This document shows positions 62,470 to 64,000 of a DNA stretch of 64,000 nucleotides, piece after piece. Numbering within the stretch: position 1 is the first letter of the stretch; every line of letters begins with the position of its first letter. The notes below the pieces were generated by a model. The model did not search any database. It was not told the origin of the DNA and worked only from the letters and a program-made list of their open reading frames with translations. This stretch comes from Saccharibacillus alkalitolerans (lineage in GTDB: Bacteria; Bacillota; Bacilli; Paenibacillales; Paenibacillaceae). The position numbers were made by a program, and so were the translations under genes. The DNA is taken from contig NZ_JAAFGS010000009.1 of assembly GCF_011090185.1 (NCBI RefSeq), forward strand, positions 62,001 to 126,000, written 5' to 3'.

Positions 62470-62516
62470 AAAAAAGATCCTTGCACACCCGCTCTTCGGG
62501 CATGCAAGAATCTTCG
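62470..62516 (-). terminator. Terminator of the response regulator gene
   Basis: AAGATCCTTGCA and TGCAAGAATCTT pair with bulges around CCCG-CTCTT-CGGG; on the minus strand TTTTTT follows. It separates the two-component genes from the downstream ABC operon. Confidence 0.8.
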
Positions 62517-62544
62517 GATTTGGCGCCGCGTTCCGCTGTCTTCA

Positions 62545-63249
62545 TCAGGCTTTGAGCCGGTATCCCGCTCCCCATACCGTCTGGATCACTTTCGGCTCGC
62601 CGGGATTGTCTTCGATCTTCTCCCTCAGCCGGTTAATATGTACGGCTACCGTGGCGCTGTCGCCGATGGCGTCGTAGCCCCAAATCTTCTCGTACAGCGT
62701 TTCTTTGCTCAGCACCATATCGACATGCTCGACAAGGAACAGCAGCAGCTCGTATTCTTTGTTTTTGAGCGTCAATTCTTCCCCCCGCACGTACACGCGC
62801 CGCGATCCGGGCCGGATCGCGATCTGGCCGACCTTCAGTTCGCCGCCGTCCGCGGGCGCGCCGCTTCGGCTGCGAAGACGCTCGTATTGGGCGATGTTCG
62901 CTTTTACGCGCGCCACCAGCTCCCCGGGCGAAAAGGGCTTCACGATGTAATCGTCCGCCCCCAGGCCCAATCCCCGGATTTTGTCGATGTCTTCCTGCCG
63001 CGCCGTCACCATCAGGATCGGGATATCGACCGTTTCGCGCAGCTTGCGGCATACCGCGAACCCGTCGGCGCCCGGAAGCATCACGTCGAGCAGGATCAAA
63101 TGAAATTCCCCGCTGCTCCCCCGCTCCATGCCCGCCGGTCCGTTATCGACGATCTCCACCTTAAAGCCGTCGATCTCCAGATAATCCCGTTCGATCTCCG
63201 CAATGGCGCTGTCGTCCTCGACGATCAGCACCTTTTTTCCGTTATCCAT
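62545..63249 (-). CDS. OmpR/PhoB-family response regulator
   Basis: 234 residues. Receiver: LIVEDDSA, phospho-acceptor Asp55 (LILLDVMLPG), ILMVTARQ, DDYIVKPF. Winged helix: LTLKNKEYELLLFLVEHVDM, ATVAVHINRLREKIEDN, TVWGAGYRL. Its start overlaps the kinase gene end by 8 nt. It probably regulates the downstream ABC transporter operon. Confidence 0.95.
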   Translation of the reverse strand: MDNGKKVLIVEDDSAIAEIERDYLEIDGFKVEIVDNGPAGMERGSSGEFHLILLDVMLPGADGFAVCRKLRETVDIPILMVTARQEDIDKIRGLGLGADDYIVKPFSPGELVARVKANIAQYERLRSRSGAPADGGELKVGQIAIRPGSRRVYVRGEELTLKNKEYELLLFLVEHVDMVLSKETLYEKIWGYDAIGDSATVAVHINRLREKIEDNPGEPKVIQTVWGAGYRLKA

Positions 63250-64000
63250 GCGACGCTCCCCCTTCTTCTTTCCTTACCGGCAGCTCGATCGCAATTCGCA
63301 GTCCGCCGCCGCGTCCGTGCTCCGCCCAAATTCTCCCGTTCATGAATGCCACCGCCTTATCCGCAATCGCCAATCCCAGTCCGCTGCCTCGGTTCGGGCT
63401 GCTGCGCGAAGCGTCGCTGCGGTAAAAGACGTCGAACAGTTTCGGCAGCGCCTCGTCCGTCACTCCCGGTCCGTCGTCCTCGATCGCGATCAGCGCCTTG
63501 TCCCCTTTTCGAATCGCGCTGACCGATATCGTCACTTCCGGCCGTTCCTTGTATTTCAAGCTGTTCTCGACGATGTTGGCCAGCACGCGCCGGAATTGGA
63601 CGGGGTCGGCATACAGCCGCATTCCCTTTTCCGATTCGCCGAGCGCAATCTTCAGTCCTTCATGAGCATGCTCCTCGGCCGCCGCACGGAAAAAGCCGTC
63701 CAACTCTTCGCGCAGATCGAGTTCTTCGGGATAATTCGGATAGTCGCCCAGATCCATTTTCGAAAAAAGGAACAGCCGCGACACCATGTGATCGATATCG
63801 TCCGCCTTCGTCTTGATCATGCCCGCGTAGCGGCGCTGCGATTCCGGCGTGCTCGCGACTCCGTCCAGCAGTCCTTCGGCGTACGCCTTGATCGAAGTCA
63901 GCGGGGAACGCAGGTCGTGGGAAATGCCGGCCAGCAGCTCTTTGCGGTTCATTTCCTGCTTCTGCACGGCCCAGACCGATTCCTTCAGCCTTCCCGCCAT
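63242..64000 (-). CDS. Sensor histidine kinase (5' part beyond window edge)
   Basis: At least 252 residues are visible; the frame is open to the window end, so the N-terminal sensor and membrane part are missing. Dimerisation and phospho-acceptor box LAGISHDLRSPLTSIKAYAE, N box VLANIVENSLKYK, G1 IEDDGPGV, F box FDVFYRSD and G2 SGLGLAIAD are present. It overlaps the response regulator gene by 8 nt and completes the two-component system. Confidence 0.94.
   Translation of the reverse strand: MAGRLKESVWAVQKQEMNRKELLAGISHDLRSPLTSIKAYAEGLLDGVASTPESQRRYAGMIKTKADDIDHMVSRLFLFSKMDLGDYPNYPEELDLREELDGFFRAAAEEHAHEGLKIALGESEKGMRLYADPVQFRRVLANIVENSLKYKERPEVTISVSAIRKGDKALIAIEDDGPGVTDEALPKLFDVFYRSDASRSSPNRGSGLGLAIADKAVAFMNGRIWAEHGRGGGLRIAIELPVRKEEGGASHG

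Overview
The window is one contiguous stretch of a high-GC (roughly 57-58 percent) Bacillota chromosome. Strong AGGAGG-type ribosome binding sites, sigma-A promoters, B. subtilis-like mrp and deo clusters, a B. subtilis-type DeoR operator, CcpA cre sites, several two-component systems and the intergenic repeats all point to the Paenibacillaceae (Paenibacillus/Saccharibacillus-like). This placement is an inference from gene content; no rRNA or tRNA gene was seen.

Layout. 1-4.8 kb: mrpABCDEFG Na+/H+ antiporter operon, with mrpA cut by the window edge. 4.9-10.6 kb: small housekeeping genes (methyltransferase, membrane-anchored L7/L12-like protein, secreted PQQ-type beta-propeller, GlsB/YeaQ-type membrane protein, a chemoreceptor without a sensor domain, a small STAS-like protein). 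10.6-18.3 kb: a two-module NRPS ending in a thioester reductase, plus its own Sfp-type PPTase. The arrangement matches dipeptide-aldehyde/pyrazinone synthetases of the AusA/AusB type. 18.5-27.6 kb: deoxyribonucleoside catabolism (deoR, deoC, cdd, nupC, deoB, deoD, pdp), interrupted by a c-di-GMP-I riboswitch that precedes a secreted TIM-barrel protein. 27.7-30.6 kb: an HSP90-like ATPase with a TPR-like partner. 30.6-37.6 kb: MgtC, a secreted beta-propeller, two PepSY proteins with Asp-rich tails and their OmpR-type two-component system. 37.9-39.6 kb: meso-DAP dehydrogenase and a DUF6526 protein. 39.7-47.8 kb: chvE-mmsA-mmsB sugar importer with a perfect cre site, followed by a membrane-anchored sugar-binding protein and a YesM/YesN-type sensor pair. 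48-54 kb: NSS-family transporter, a Fur-box-controlled siderophore-binding lipoprotein, a TetR/DUF4188 pair and a phosphatase. 53.7-56 kb: TerD-vWA protein, an 88-residue protein and a Pro-rich repeat protein. 56-64 kb: ZIP-family transporter, HTH regulator plus MFS exporter, an ABC-2 transporter with a secreted protein, and an OmpR-type two-component system cut by the right edge.

The most unusual signal is not a gene. Three intergenic regions (about 31.55-31.74, 51.19-51.38 and 57.12-57.32 kb) each carry four short imperfect palindromes of about 20-26 bp. In all three the centre-to-centre spacing follows the same pattern: 50 bp, then 61, 62 or 71 bp, then 50 bp. Where the two half-sites of a unit can be told apart, units 1-2 face units 3-4. 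The word sequence differs between arrays but the geometry is conserved. A second kind of structured intergenic element lies at 48.01-48.30 kb: a long imperfect hairpin flanked by two identical short hairpins. A partly related sequence lies at about 24.9-25.2 kb.

All calls rest on reading translations, motifs and spacing by eye. NRPS substrate codes, promoters and operators were aligned by hand.
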